A stretch of 8,902 nt of DNA from Candidatus Bathyarchaeota archaeon (GCA_015520475.1 WAQA01000067.1:1-8902), one strand, 5' to 3'; counted from the first letter of the stretch, positions 1 through 7,152 are shown. Notes: generated by a model not told the origin, from the letters alone. Translations and numbers: made by a program.

Positions 1-2932
1 CTAAGAACTTTACAAGCGTCATCCTTAAGAGTTTCTCCCATACAGCGTATGGCCTTATCCTAACCGTGAATCCGCCTGATACATCAGCCACAAACCTGAA
101 GGAAGCACGCTGAGCATTGAGGAATGGAGATATAAAGATCCAGTCTCCCCCCTTAGGCTTTATTATGCAGTTGTCTGTACGTGTAACTATGAATTTAACG
201 CCGTCCTCAGTAACTGAGACTTGATATCTCACCGTCGCTTCATTGAATGCTGAGGCCTCATCGAAGCGTCTTTGGAGGTCCAATGGATATTTACCGTTGA
301 TTCGTAGTAAGTAGGATCCAACAATAACCTTACCCTTCTCATCCCTGAAGATTAAGTCCTCCATTCTAAGCGTGCTCTTCGTGAAGGTCTTCTTCAATCC
401 CTTCCGTGCATACTGAACCGTAATCTCGAATGATTTTATATCTGCAACCCCGGCGGTGAGCTGGGCTGTCTTAACAGTTAAGTCCTCATCCACCCCTGTT
501 TCAACCTCAACTGTAACTTTCCCCTTGGCCTCCACGTATGGGACAACTGTGACCTGTGTAGATGCTCTTGCACCTTCATCATCCGTGACTATAAGCGCGA
601 TCCTATAGGTTCTGCCAGCCTTAACATTGAATCTTATAGATGTTACATTCTCAGCCTCCTTTATCGTCTTCCCATCCTCATATACTGTCCATTTATACGC
701 TACTATTCTACCGTCAGGATCTCTGGAGACGCTGCTTGCGGTGACAGTTTCTCCTGGAACAGGCTTCTCAGATGAGACTTTAATCTCAGCTTTAGGTGGA
801 ACATTCCCTATCTGAGAGAGCAGCTTCTGAATCTCCTCACTTACATCAACTACCTTCTCGATTTTATAGACAACCCTATCAAAGAATGCATCATAAATGT
901 AAAATGTGAAATTGAGGTTCTTGATCCTCTTGATTTCACCTTTACTGCTGAAATGGAGGATGAAGAAGAGATCCTTAAATTTGAACCATCCCTCAGTCTT
1001 TGTTACATTCCTTCTCAAAGGAACAAATTTCCCGCTTCTCCACTCTCCGGCGAAGATGACCTCGCCGACCTTCTTGCTTGTCATGTTAACTTCGTCGACG
1101 ACCACGCCGTATCCTCCAAGCATCCTAAGCGCCTTCTTCGACATGGCATATACCTGATTACTTCTTTGGTCCTTGGCTCCGCCTCCCTTAACCTCAATGA
1201 TGAAGTATGCTGGGTCATAAAGTTCTAGAGGCGGTATAAATCCAGAGTATACCTTCTTTCCAGGAGCCACCTCCTCAAGGAACGGTCTCTCAACAGTTAT
1301 GTTCGCATCTAACGTGAGGTATACGTAGAGCCAATATGGAGTTTCTGGATAATCGTTTCTCACATCTAAACTTAACCTGTGGCTGAAGGAGTTTATCGAT
1401 AAGTCTCCATCCACGAGAATGAATGGCGGATCATATTGGGCTGGAACCCTAAATTTGCTGATGGCGAATACTACTGGATACAAGCCTGTAAGGGCCTTTA
1501 TAGCCGGATACTTCGGTGTAAGGGCTGTATAGAATGTTAGGTATTTCATCCTCGCCAACCAGTATATCTCAGCCGCCGTCAATCCAATCCTACCTGACTT
1601 GCCGGCGTGTATCTCTCCTCGAACAGTCCTGTAACGCAGCTTTGGAAAGTCTCTAAGGGAATATTCACTCACATCCACACTCTTCCATTTATTTTCTGGA
1701 AGTGTATGGTATGGCAGGAAGCTGAACCACTTACTGCCCCGATAATTCACTGGAGAGACATACCTGTAATCTCTGGCTTTCCGGTAGGATCCCTCCTGCC
1801 AATCATACAGAGACAGATACGAATCACCAGCATCCCCTACATAGTTTGAGTCTACACGTATCAATGCCTCACTTGATATCCCACTTAACCTCCGGCCGAG
1901 TATGTAATCCTCCCCGGATCTGCTGAGTATTAACTCTTGAACATCAACACCAGCTATAAGATTCCAGTTATAATCAAAGTACACGTTGTCTTGTGAGGAG
2001 ATTGTGAAGTCAGCGTCCTCAATGTAGACGTTTCCCTTGACTGGACATACTTTAGGTTTAATCTTATCTGTGGCGTTAACATATTCTATTGGGACGGAAG
2101 ACTTACTCAGCAGCACCGTCCTATAAGATTTAGAGGTGTAGACTCCATTCTCATACTCGAAGAGGTATATGTACTTGATTAGGCTGAAGTTTAAGGCGTA
2201 TCCGCCCGGGTTCATCCTTGGAGGAGTTATGGTTCTATTCCACTCTTCACCCTTAATCCATAATCTGCTGGTTATAGAGTTTGGATATTTTATTAGTAAC
2301 GTTGATATTCTGGCTGATGGATTCGTCTTTCCAGTCACGGTTAGGTTGGTTCTCTCCCATAATGTGAATGGTTTCGGATAGTGCTCCGCTGATCCAGGAG
2401 TGTCTCCCCAATAGAAGAGCGTTGCCAATCTAACCGTAAGCGATTTAGGTTTACATTCAATTCTACCCTCAGGGCTTCCCCCATCAGTAGTTAATGGGAG
2501 AACCTGACTATACACTACGTTCCCAGAGGAGTTAACCACTCTGAGAATTATATTGAATGTTCCTGAAACCCCATCTGGAACATCTATCCCTACATGCTTC
2601 GGAGTACGGCTCTCCCCTTCTATCCTGAACCTGGTTACGTCCGCCTTGAATTGCATCTCACCACGGTACTCGTATGGTGGATCATTGTCTGTTTTGAAGA
2701 CAAGTCTGGGAAGTATAACCTCAACAGTGAATGTTTTTCCTGGAGGACATTTCCAGGCGACTGCTATGAATGTTGTCTCCGGAGAGTGAGGGTTGGCTGA
2801 TCCGAAGCCGTAGGTTGCTACGCCTATACTAGGCTTATCAGAGGATGCTTGGAGGAGCATATTGGGAGTTGGAGGATAAAGTAGCGATAATACTAAGATT
2901 AGGAGGCAGATTAAAACATTCCCTCTACGCAA
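1..2932 (-). CDS. Large secreted surface protein with PKD domain (C-terminus beyond window)
   Basis: The frame is open without a stop from 2932 to the left edge: 977 codons are visible and the C-terminus lies outside the window. I chose the TTG at 2932 because AGGAGA (2939-2944) lies 6 bases before it, an in-frame TAA lies just upstream, and the product begins with a signal peptide: MRRGN, then a hydrophobic run VLICLLILVLSLL, with probable cleavage near LLQA-SS. Residues about 711-798 form a PKD-type Ig-like domain (RDPDGRIVAYKWTV, then AGRTYRIALIVTDDEG). At least nine N-x-S/T sequons (for example NSS, NLT, NRT, NMT, NFT) suggest an exported glycoprotein. The rest is beta-rich and I do not recognise it. 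No catalytic motif or C-terminal anchor is visible. It starts 24 bases after the PH-like gene, so the two are probably cotranscribed. Likely role: an adhesive or structural cell-surface protein (inference). Confidence 0.9.
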   Translation of the reverse strand, partial: MRRGNVLICLLILVLSLLYPPTPNMLLQASSDKPSIGVATYGFGSANPHSPETTFIAVAWKCPPGKTFTVEVILPRLVFKTDNDPPYEYRGEMQFKADVTRFRIEGESRTPKHVGIDVPDGVSGTFNIILRVVNSSGNVVYSQVLPLTTDGGSPEGRIECKPKSLTVRLATLFYWGDTPGSAEHYPKPFTLWERTNLTVTGKTNPSARISTLLIKYPNSITSRLWIKGEEWNRTITPPRMNPGGYALNFSLIKYIYLFEYENGVYTSKSYRTVLLSKSSVPIEYVNATDKIKPKVCPVKGNVYIEDADFTISSQDNVYFDYNWNLIAGVDVQELILSRSGEDYILGRRLSGISSEALIRVDSNYVGDAGDSYLSLYDWQEGSYRKARDYRYVSPVNYRGSKWFSFLPYHTLPENKWKSVDVSEYSLRDFPKLRYRTVRGEIHAGKSGRIGLTAAEIYWLARMKYLTFYTALTPKYPAIKALTGLYPVVFAISKFRVPAQYDPPFILVDGDLSINSFSHRLSLDVRNDYPETPYWLYVYLTLDANITVERPFLEEVAPGKKVYSGFIPPLELYDPAYFIIEVKGGGAKDQRSNQVYAMSKKALRMLGGYGVVVDEVNMTSKKVGEVIFAGEWRSGKFVPLRRNVTKTEGWFKFKDLFFILHFSSKGEIKRIKNLNFTFYIYDAFFDRVVYKIEKVVDVSEEIQKLLSQIGNVPPKAEIKVSSEKPVPGETVTASSVSRDPDGRIVAYKWTVYEDGKTIKEAENVTSIRFNVKAGRTYRIALIVTDDEGARASTQVTVVPYVEAKGKVTVEVETGVDEDLTVKTAQLTAGVADIKSFEITVQYARKGLKKTFTKSTLRMEDLIFRDEKGKVIVGSYLLRINGKYPLDLQRRFDEASAFNEATVRYQVSVTEDGVKFIVTRTDNCIIKPKGGDWIFISPFLNAQRASFRFVADVSGGFTVRIRPYAVWEKLLRMTLVKFL

Positions 2933-2938
2933 GATCTG

Positions 2939-2944
2939 TCTCCT
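2939..2944 (-). promoter_or_regulatory. Ribosome binding site that sets the TTG start of the large surface gene
   Basis: On the minus strand AGGAGA lies 6 bases before TTG at 2932. No in-frame ATG or GTG is available before the signal peptide, and the one nearby ATG is in another frame that stops at once. The site therefore supports TTG as the start. Confidence 0.6.
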
Positions 2945-2956
2945 AACATCAGAGCT

Positions 2957-3505
2957 TTAATAAGAAGTCTTCTCATTTTTCACTTTAATAAGTCTTTCTA
3001 TGAAGGAGAATAGGGCTTCTCCATAGGCTCTTCTAAGCATAAACTCTACGCCTCTCCAGCCCATCTTAATCTTTAGGGTGCATAGCTCCTTTACGCCTGC
3101 ATCTCTCAACTCTATATCCCTTATAGATTCAAGTGGAACTAGAAGTTCCAGGTGGACGTTATCCTCGGCCTTCACATTCGCCTTCAGGATTCTCTCAGCC
3201 TTCTCCTTGATCTCCTCGTCTAGTATGCTGCTGAAGGCTATGATCCCCGCCAATGTCCCGGAGCCCTCACCCCCGGTTCCTCCGCCAAGCGTTAACCTTC
3301 CCACAGCCCCTCCTAGAATTCCAAGTAGAAATTTTACCAGAACATCTCTTCCGGTGATAAGCCTACGGATCGGCAGACCCATTATCCCATCCTCATCTAC
3401 AAGGAGCAGATAAACCTTATAGTTTAGGATGGAGAATCCCTTCTTGACTGCTGGAAGAATCAGGGTTGGAGTTTCCCCTCCGCCAATCATAGAAGCAGCC
3501 CCCAT
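2957..3505 (-). CDS. Small PH-like domain protein with glycine-rich insert, function unknown
   Basis: A 182-residue protein without signal peptide, probably cytoplasmic or membrane-associated. Residues about 10-50 look like the first strands of a bacterial PH-like fold (NYKVYLLLVDEDGIMGL). Residues 60-92 are rich in glycine and hydrophobic residues (GGGTGGEGSGTLAGIIAF). Residues 118-175 look like the last strands and closing helix (LLVPLESIRDIELRD ... GVEFMLRRA ... FSFIERLIK). The order resembles the plus-strand protein at 5601-6041, which suggests a distant paralogue (inference by eye; no alignment run). The ATG at 3505 has only a weak site (GAAGG), and a TATA-like element lies about 23 bases upstream, so the transcript may be leaderless. 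It is the first gene of a two-gene operon with the large PKD surface protein. The glycine-rich part could instead be a membrane-inserting segment. Confidence 0.75.
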   Translation of the reverse strand: MGAASMIGGGETPTLILPAVKKGFSILNYKVYLLLVDEDGIMGLPIRRLITGRDVLVKFLLGILGGAVGRLTLGGGTGGEGSGTLAGIIAFSSILDEEIKEKAERILKANVKAEDNVHLELLVPLESIRDIELRDAGVKELCTLKIKMGWRGVEFMLRRAYGEALFSFIERLIKVKNEKTSY

Positions 3506-3523
3506 TAAACCTTCACTAGAAAG

Positions 3524-3533
3524 AATAAATAAA
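3524..3533 (-). promoter_or_regulatory. Probable TATA box for the minus-strand PH-like/surface operon
   Basis: The minus strand reads TTTATTTATT, centred about 23 bases before the ATG at 3505. That is the spacing expected for a leaderless archaeal transcript starting at or next to the start codon. No strong BRE is evident. Confidence 0.4.
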
Positions 3534-3643
3534 GATTTATCCTCTTCCTATAGGGGATTCTATTTCGTGACGGGATCCAATCCTCTGAACAGGAGAGATG
3601 TGAATAAAGTTAAATACTCAAGCCTCATAGTATTTTTAGGGTG

Positions 3644-3658
3644 CTCCCTTATAGGGAG
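3644..3658. promoter_or_regulatory. Perfect inverted repeat CTCCC-TTATA-GGGAG
   Basis: Two 5-base arms flank a 5-base AT spacer. The element lies about 25-45 bases after the candidate plus-strand TATA box, near the predicted transcription start. It could be an operator for a dimeric repressor or a small hairpin at the 5' end of the leader. The TTATA spacer could itself be a TATA element. The sequence does not decide between these. Confidence 0.3.
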
Positions 3659-3748
3659 ATATTCAAGAGAAGTTAAAGATGATATGAAGATGTGGAGAAT
3701 GCCTCAGAGACATGTCATAGACTTAGGCGTGTTCACTGGGGTACGTAT

Positions 3749-5131
3749 ATGAGGTGGAAGATTTGGCTATTTACCTTGACGCTTATACTATCTATGATTT
3801 CAAGCCAATCCGTCGCGGCGTCCCCATCCTACAAGATATCTGTAGGTTCTGGAACCGTTAGGGTCGGCTCAGAAATATCCATCGAATTAATCGTTTCAGG
3901 AGTGAAGATTGGAGGGGTACTCGTCGACGTATCCTATAACAGGTCAATTCTAGAGTTCTTGGATGTTGAGGAGGGAGACTTCCCATTCCTCGCCTCAAAC
4001 AGTAGCTCGGAGGGGATTGTTAGGGTCTTAGCGGTAAATATTAACGGTACAGGAGAGCATAGTGCTCTGGTGGCGAGGATACGTTTCAGGGGGCTTCTGA
4101 ATGGAACGTCGGAGCTGAGGATTATTAGGGCTGAACTGAGCTATGCGAATGGAACGTTGATCCGTAGCTTTGAGGTTGAGAACGGCGTAGTGAACGTCCT
4201 CGACTACATAAGGGTTGAGGATGTAACTCCGAAGAGCAGCGAGAAGTTAACGGCTGGAAAGACATATAAGTTCACGCTCTCACTGAACTTTTCATTCACC
4301 TCTCTAGGCCATGGCTATATAGGCCTAGTAGCTAAGGCTGATAACCTTCATAATCCAAGCATAGCGAGAAAGAAGATTCCAGTGTCGCAGCGTACAATCG
4401 GCAAGGTTATCAAGGCAACATTAAACGTTGACGTTCCAGAGAACGCCTCAAAGATATATATCGTAGCCATGCTTCTAAGAGGAGAGGAGAACATCTCTAA
4501 GATATATGATTCAGTAGAGTATCAAGTTACAGGTAAGAGCCAATGCATAATTGCAACTGCAACCTTCGGCTCAGAACTCTCACCAGAAGTGAAGTTTCTG
4601 AGGAGATTCAGGGATGAGGATGTCCTCTCAACATTCGCCGGCAGACACTTCATGAATGTATTCAACAGATTCTATTATTCTTGGAGTCCATACGTCGCCG
4701 ACATGATTAGAGGAAGCATAACAGCCAGAACCATCCTCAAGATCCTATTATACCCATTAATCATGATACTCCACCTCTCATCAACAGCATATTACATTCT
4801 CAAATCCATCCCTGAACTAGCCGTCTTCACAGCAGGCTTCACCGCAAGCACGCTCATCGGCCTCATCTACATAGGATTACCAATCTCCCCAATCATACAT
4901 CCGAGGAGAAGAGCAGAGACTATCCTGAAGAACTGGACATACCTGCTCATACCACTCCTAACACTCACGGCCCTAGCTGAAATCACAAGATCAGCCTATC
5001 TAATGATGATCTCAAGCAGCCTCTTCATAATCCTCAACATAACATTCTCATCGCTCCTAACAGCGAGGCTAGCTGCAGATCACATCTGGAAACCCATAAG
5101 AGAGAGGATGAAGAATAGGAGAGAGTTATAA
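3749..5131 (+). CDS. Surface protein with cohesin-like domain, CFI-box and C-terminal membrane helices
   Basis: I chose ATG 3749 (460 residues) over an in-frame ATG at 3692. It gives a clear signal peptide (MRWKIWLFTLTLILSM, cleavage near SVAA-SP) and has GGGGT 6 bases before it; the 19 extra residues are polar and unlike an export signal. Residues about 27-150 match the cohesin-like beta-sandwich pattern (VGSEISIELIVSGVK ... VDVSYNRSILEFLDVEEGDF). A second beta domain covers about 155-260. From C266 comes a CFI-box (CIIATATFGSELSPEVKFLR, then FRD, STFAGRHF, FYYSWSPYVADMI), known as a recurrent C-terminal module in many archaeal and bacterial exported proteins; its exact role is not established. 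About four membrane helices follow (about 325-450), ending in a basic tail (RERMKNRREL). Many N-x-S/T sequons lie in the exported part. Likely a membrane-anchored protein with its sandwich domains outside, leading an operon with the next two genes. Confidence 0.92.
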   Translation: MRWKIWLFTLTLILSMISSQSVAASPSYKISVGSGTVRVGSEISIELIVSGVKIGGVLVDVSYNRSILEFLDVEEGDFPFLASNSSSEGIVRVLAVNINGTGEHSALVARIRFRGLLNGTSELRIIRAELSYANGTLIRSFEVENGVVNVLDYIRVEDVTPKSSEKLTAGKTYKFTLSLNFSFTSLGHGYIGLVAKADNLHNPSIARKKIPVSQRTIGKVIKATLNVDVPENASKIYIVAMLLRGEENISKIYDSVEYQVTGKSQCIIATATFGSELSPEVKFLRRFRDEDVLSTFAGRHFMNVFNRFYYSWSPYVADMIRGSITARTILKILLYPLIMILHLSSTAYYILKSIPELAVFTAGFTASTLIGLIYIGLPISPIIHPRRRAETILKNWTYLLIPLLTLTALAEITRSAYLMMISSSLFIILNITFSSLLTARLAADHIWKPIRERMKNRREL

Positions 5132-5176
5132 TTGGACCTATTAAGAGAATCTATAATATCCAGAGGATGAGGAGAG

Positions 5177-5566
5177 ATGCTTAAGGATAAATTGAGAAGG
5201 TTACTGGATGATGCCTTAGGAAGGCTTGACAACGCCTCGAGGAGGGGACTATCCCCATTCATGACGATCCTAGCCTGGGAAGACGATGAAGAATTGAGGG
5301 TTCAACTGGCCGTGAACCGGTACAGCCCAGGCGAATACGTCCTCAACATACCGGAACTTATAGGTTCAACGTATGAGTATGTCAAGGGAGTACTGCATAA
5401 TATGGGATGCAGCATCATAGAGGAACGTGCCCCAACCAGCCGTGAACTGGGATACGTAACGGTTGACGTGTCAAGGGGAGAAGCCTACAACATCATCAAT
5501 CACATACTTGAAGAATTAGGATTCACAGAGTCCTGTAAATTTAAGATTGAAGAGTTCAACGAATAA
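5177..5566 (+). CDS. Conserved-looking 129-residue protein, function unknown
   Basis: I do not recognise this protein. It has 129 residues, no signal peptide and no membrane helix, so it is probably cytoplasmic. An N-terminal charged helix (KDKLRRLLDDALGRLDNASR) is followed by a mixed alpha/beta body (TILAWEDDEELRVQLAVNRY, YVLNIPELIGSTYEYVKGVL) and a C-terminal helix-strand segment (AYNIINHILEELGF). Two cysteines (C78 and C121) are not in a metal-binding pattern. GAGGAG lies just before the ATG. The gene lies 45 bases after the CFI-box gene and 34 bases before the PH-like gene, so it is probably the middle gene of a three-gene operon. Codon use matches the neighbours, which argues for a real gene. 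A regulatory or adaptor role between the surface protein and the PH-like protein would be speculation. Confidence 0.75.
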   Translation: MLKDKLRRLLDDALGRLDNASRRGLSPFMTILAWEDDEELRVQLAVNRYSPGEYVLNIPELIGSTYEYVKGVLHNMGCSIIEERAPTSRELGYVTVDVSRGEAYNIINHILEELGFTESCKFKIEEFNE

Positions 5567-5600
5567 GTATCCAATTGTGATAAAGTTGGAGAGAACTATA

Positions 5601-6041
5601 ATGGAGACTATAACCGGTGTCTTCCCAGCCAAGATTAAGACGGGCCTCCTTAAACGTGAAGACATCATGCTCATACTGACAACTAAGAGGATAATCCTAC
5701 TACCAGCAGACAGGGTTGAGAAGAACCTGACAGAGAGGGAGAGCCAACCCCAAGAGATAGATGGGATACCGGTCATAGGATTGGAGGAAGTAGAGGAGAT
5801 TATAGGGGAGGATAAGCCTCTCATAATCGGAGTTGAGGCTGAAGGACTGAGCAGTATGATCAACAACTTAAACGGAAAGTCAATAATGCTGAGCAGCATC
5901 ATAGATGCAAAGGTGAGACTGAAGGATAAAACCCTAACAATAAAACATCTAAACGGAGTAGAAGAGATGCTTGTGCCAGTAGCAACCAAGGATCTACGGG
6001 AGCTAAAGGAGCAGCTGAAGGCCCTAACTGGAAATATCTAG
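5601..6041 (+). CDS. PH-like domain protein, last gene of the surface operon
   Basis: I chose ATG 5601 (146 residues): GGAGAG lies 7 bases upstream, while the alternative in-frame TTG at 5547 lacks a ribosome site and would overlap the previous gene. The start pattern (ITGVFPAKIKTGLL, then DIMLILTTKRIILLPADR) resembles the opening strands of bacterial PH-like domains, where a lysine/arginine follows 'LTTKR'. The end (SSIIDAKVRLKDKTLTIKHL, then a helix KDLRELKEQLKAL) resembles the last strands and capping helix. An acidic linker (about 45-75, EEVEEIIGEDK) is inserted between. There is no signal peptide or membrane helix. The layout parallels the 182-residue protein on the opposite strand, which suggests shared ancestry and a membrane-surface or protein-docking role (inference). 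PH-like family assignment is by pattern only. Confidence 0.75.
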   Translation: METITGVFPAKIKTGLLKREDIMLILTTKRIILLPADRVEKNLTERESQPQEIDGIPVIGLEEVEEIIGEDKPLIIGVEAEGLSSMINNLNGKSIMLSSIIDAKVRLKDKTLTIKHLNGVEEMLVPVATKDLRELKEQLKALTGNI

Positions 6042-6061
6042 AAGGAAACGCATAGAATAGG

Positions 6062-6190
6062 ATGAAGATATACGATGGCGGCCTGTTCCTCCGCAGCTAT
6101 CCGCCGAAGCAGGATGACTTGAGGGTTTTACGCTCTTCCAGCGAGGACATTGTGGAGGGAGGAAAATTGAGGGTTTGCACCTATAGATGA
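6062..6190 (+). CDS. Possible 42-residue orphan ORF
   Basis: This short open frame begins MKIYDGGLFLRSYPPKQDD and ends TYR. It lies between the PH-like gene and the convergent vapC gene. Only a weak AGG lies directly before the ATG. I recognise no motif. It could be a small protein, the remnant of a larger gene, or chance. No other gene is visible in 6042-6197. Confidence 0.25.
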   Translation: MKIYDGGLFLRSYPPKQDDLRVLRSSSEDIVEGGKLRVCTYR

Positions 6191-6197
6191 GTATCCT

Positions 6198-6629
6198 CTA
6201 CTCTCTGTAATCCCTCAAATGCAGGGTTGGGACTTCTCCGACAGCCTTCTCATAGAGTGTGTCATCAGCCGTTAGGAGGGTGGCTCCCACCTTTTCAGAT
6301 GATATTACATAGACACCATCGTAGTATGTCGCATTATTTACTGCACTCCACTCCAGAACCTTCTTGCGTTCCATATAATTCAATTCGATGGAGTCGAGTT
6401 TAAGTTCTAAGAAGTATGAGAACCTCTTCTTTGCTTCATCAAGGTTTATGAAGCCTCTTTTAACGGCTTTCCATAGGGTATTCCCCACCTCATAAACCAC
6501 TAATCGTGGAGCCATTAAATCGAAGGCTGCATCAAGGAATCCATTTAAGACCAGCTCAGCCTTATCGGAGAGGTCCTCAACCAAGAGAAATCTTGAAGCA
6601 ACTGATGCGTCTATCACATAGGCTCTCAA
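6198..6629 (-). CDS. vapC: VapC-type PIN-domain toxin ribonuclease
   Basis: A 143-residue PIN-domain protein of normal VapC length. The acidic catalytic set is in place: D7 (VIDAS), E47 (YEVGN), D104 (YYDGVYV) and D122/D123 (LTADD). Family knowledge: VapC toxins are magnesium-dependent ribonucleases that cleave tRNA or rRNA and are held inactive by VapB. The start is TTG at 6629, overlapping the antitoxin stop as TTGA, with GGGAG 5 bases upstream; this overlap implies coupled translation. A GTG at 6617 is possible but would trim the first strand of the fold. All key residues and the frame are intact, so the toxin should be active. The target RNA cannot be told from sequence. Confidence 0.92.
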   Translation of the reverse strand: MRAYVIDASVASRFLLVEDLSDKAELVLNGFLDAAFDLMAPRLVVYEVGNTLWKAVKRGFINLDEAKKRFSYFLELKLDSIELNYMERKKVLEWSAVNNATYYDGVYVISSEKVGATLLTADDTLYEKAVGEVPTLHLRDYRE

Positions 6630-6850
6630 CGGGACTCCCGCATCCCCCTTATAACCTCATTTATGAAGCCTTCAGGAAGGACATATCTTCTAGTCCTTAA
6701 CTCTTCAAGGAGCTTCTCAGCCGCTCTTTTCCTTTCCTCTAACTCAACTCTACGCATTATAGCCTCCCTAATATACTCTGACCAATTAATCCTGATCATA
6801 CGCATCTTCCTCTTTAGATGCTTATCAACCTTAACAGTAATTGTACTCAT
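6626..6850 (-). CDS. vapB: VapB-type ribbon-helix-helix antitoxin
   Basis: I chose ATG 6850 (74 residues) because AGGTGAT lies 3 bases before it. An upstream in-frame ATG at 6892 would fall within the promoter region. The N-terminal part (STITVKVDKHLKRKMRM) is the beta strand plus first helix of a ribbon-helix-helix DNA-binding domain, followed by a second helix (WSEYIREAIMRRV). A long charged helix (about 32-54) and a C-terminal tail (VLPEGFINEVIRGMRE) probably wrap the toxin. Family knowledge: VapB dimers bind their own promoter and neutralise VapC. The gene precedes and overlaps vapC by 4 bases, the standard antitoxin-toxin order. Confidence 0.9.
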   Translation of the reverse strand: MSTITVKVDKHLKRKMRMIRINWSEYIREAIMRRVELEERKRAAEKLLEELRTRRYVLPEGFINEVIRGMRESR

Positions 6851-6895
6851 TGTATCACCTAAATAATTATCAAGAATATACTTCTTAAACATTAC

Positions 6896-6907
6896 TTAAA
6901 ATATATA
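6896..6907 (-). promoter_or_regulatory. TATA box of the vapBC operon
   Basis: The minus strand reads TATATATTTTAA about 50 bases before the vapB ATG. A start about 25 bases downstream (near 6876) would leave a short leader containing the AGGTGAT ribosome site. The AT-rich DNA between may also hold the VapB operator, but I see no clear palindrome. Confidence 0.55.
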
Positions 6908-6959
6908 CAGAAATATGGATCTAAAAGGACGCTGCAATTAGTAAGTAATTTCGAAAAGC

Positions 6960-7149
6960 ATGGTGAATCAAGAGATGATCAAGGTTCTCCACAAGCCAGA
7001 ACCGGGCACGATCCTCATGGTAGAGATGAACATAAAAGAAGTTGAGAAGTATCCAGCCAAGATGGAACTCTGGGCATCCCTACCTAAAAAGGTTCAATAT
7101 CAAACTTTCAAAAGTCCTCTTTGATGTTTTCTGTCGGCAGCTGAGGTGA
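6960..7149 (+). pseudogene. Remnant of a winged-helix-like protein, frameshifted
   Basis: From ATG 6960 the frame reads 54 residues to TGA 7122-7124. The segment YPAKMELWASLPKKVQYQTF has the pattern of an archaeal winged-helix DNA-binding domain cut off within or just after the recognition helix. Removing one A from AAAA (7110-7113) restores FKVLFDVFCRQ, continuing to a TGA at 7147-7149. No good ribosome site is visible. A complete domain would need more residues and a beta wing, which are missing even after correction. The winged-helix match is by eye only. A real short gene of 54 residues is less likely but possible. Confidence 0.4.
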
Positions 7150-7152
7150 TGA

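Larger units (their letters stand above)
3506..3748. promoter_or_regulatory. Divergent intergenic control region between the two surface operons
   Basis: This 243-base gap separates the divergent minus-strand operon and plus-strand operon. It holds the minus-strand TATA-like box (3524-3533). For the plus strand there is a candidate TATA-like stretch GTTAAATACT (about 3610-3619), a perfect inverted repeat (3644-3658) and a short open frame (3684-3752) that overlaps the next start as ATGA. If that TATA is used, the plus transcript has a leader of about 100 bases. Shared control of both arms is an inference from the layout. Confidence 0.45.

Noticed and set aside
906..1228. Two overlapping plus-strand frames of 83 and 91 codons inside the large surface gene.
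   Set aside because: The minus strand is open over the whole 2932 bases with signal peptide and PKD domain, so these are shadows.
3078..3413. A 111-codon plus-strand frame inside the minus-strand PH-like gene.
   Set aside because: It is Ser/Pro-rich antisense reading; the minus frame has PH-like content and a promoter.
3506..3748. Possible tRNA or other stable RNA in the divergent gap.
   Set aside because: No T-loop sequence or cloverleaf pairing can be found on either strand; the only clear structure is the small inverted repeat.
3692..3748. Longer start for the CFI-box gene at ATG 3692.
   Set aside because: The added 19 residues would bury the signal peptide, and the site before 3749 is better.
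5516..5989. A 157-codon minus-strand frame opposite the PH-like gene.
   Set aside because: The low-complexity Ser/Ile/Leu product is a mirror of the plus-strand gene, which has a good ribosome site and operon context.
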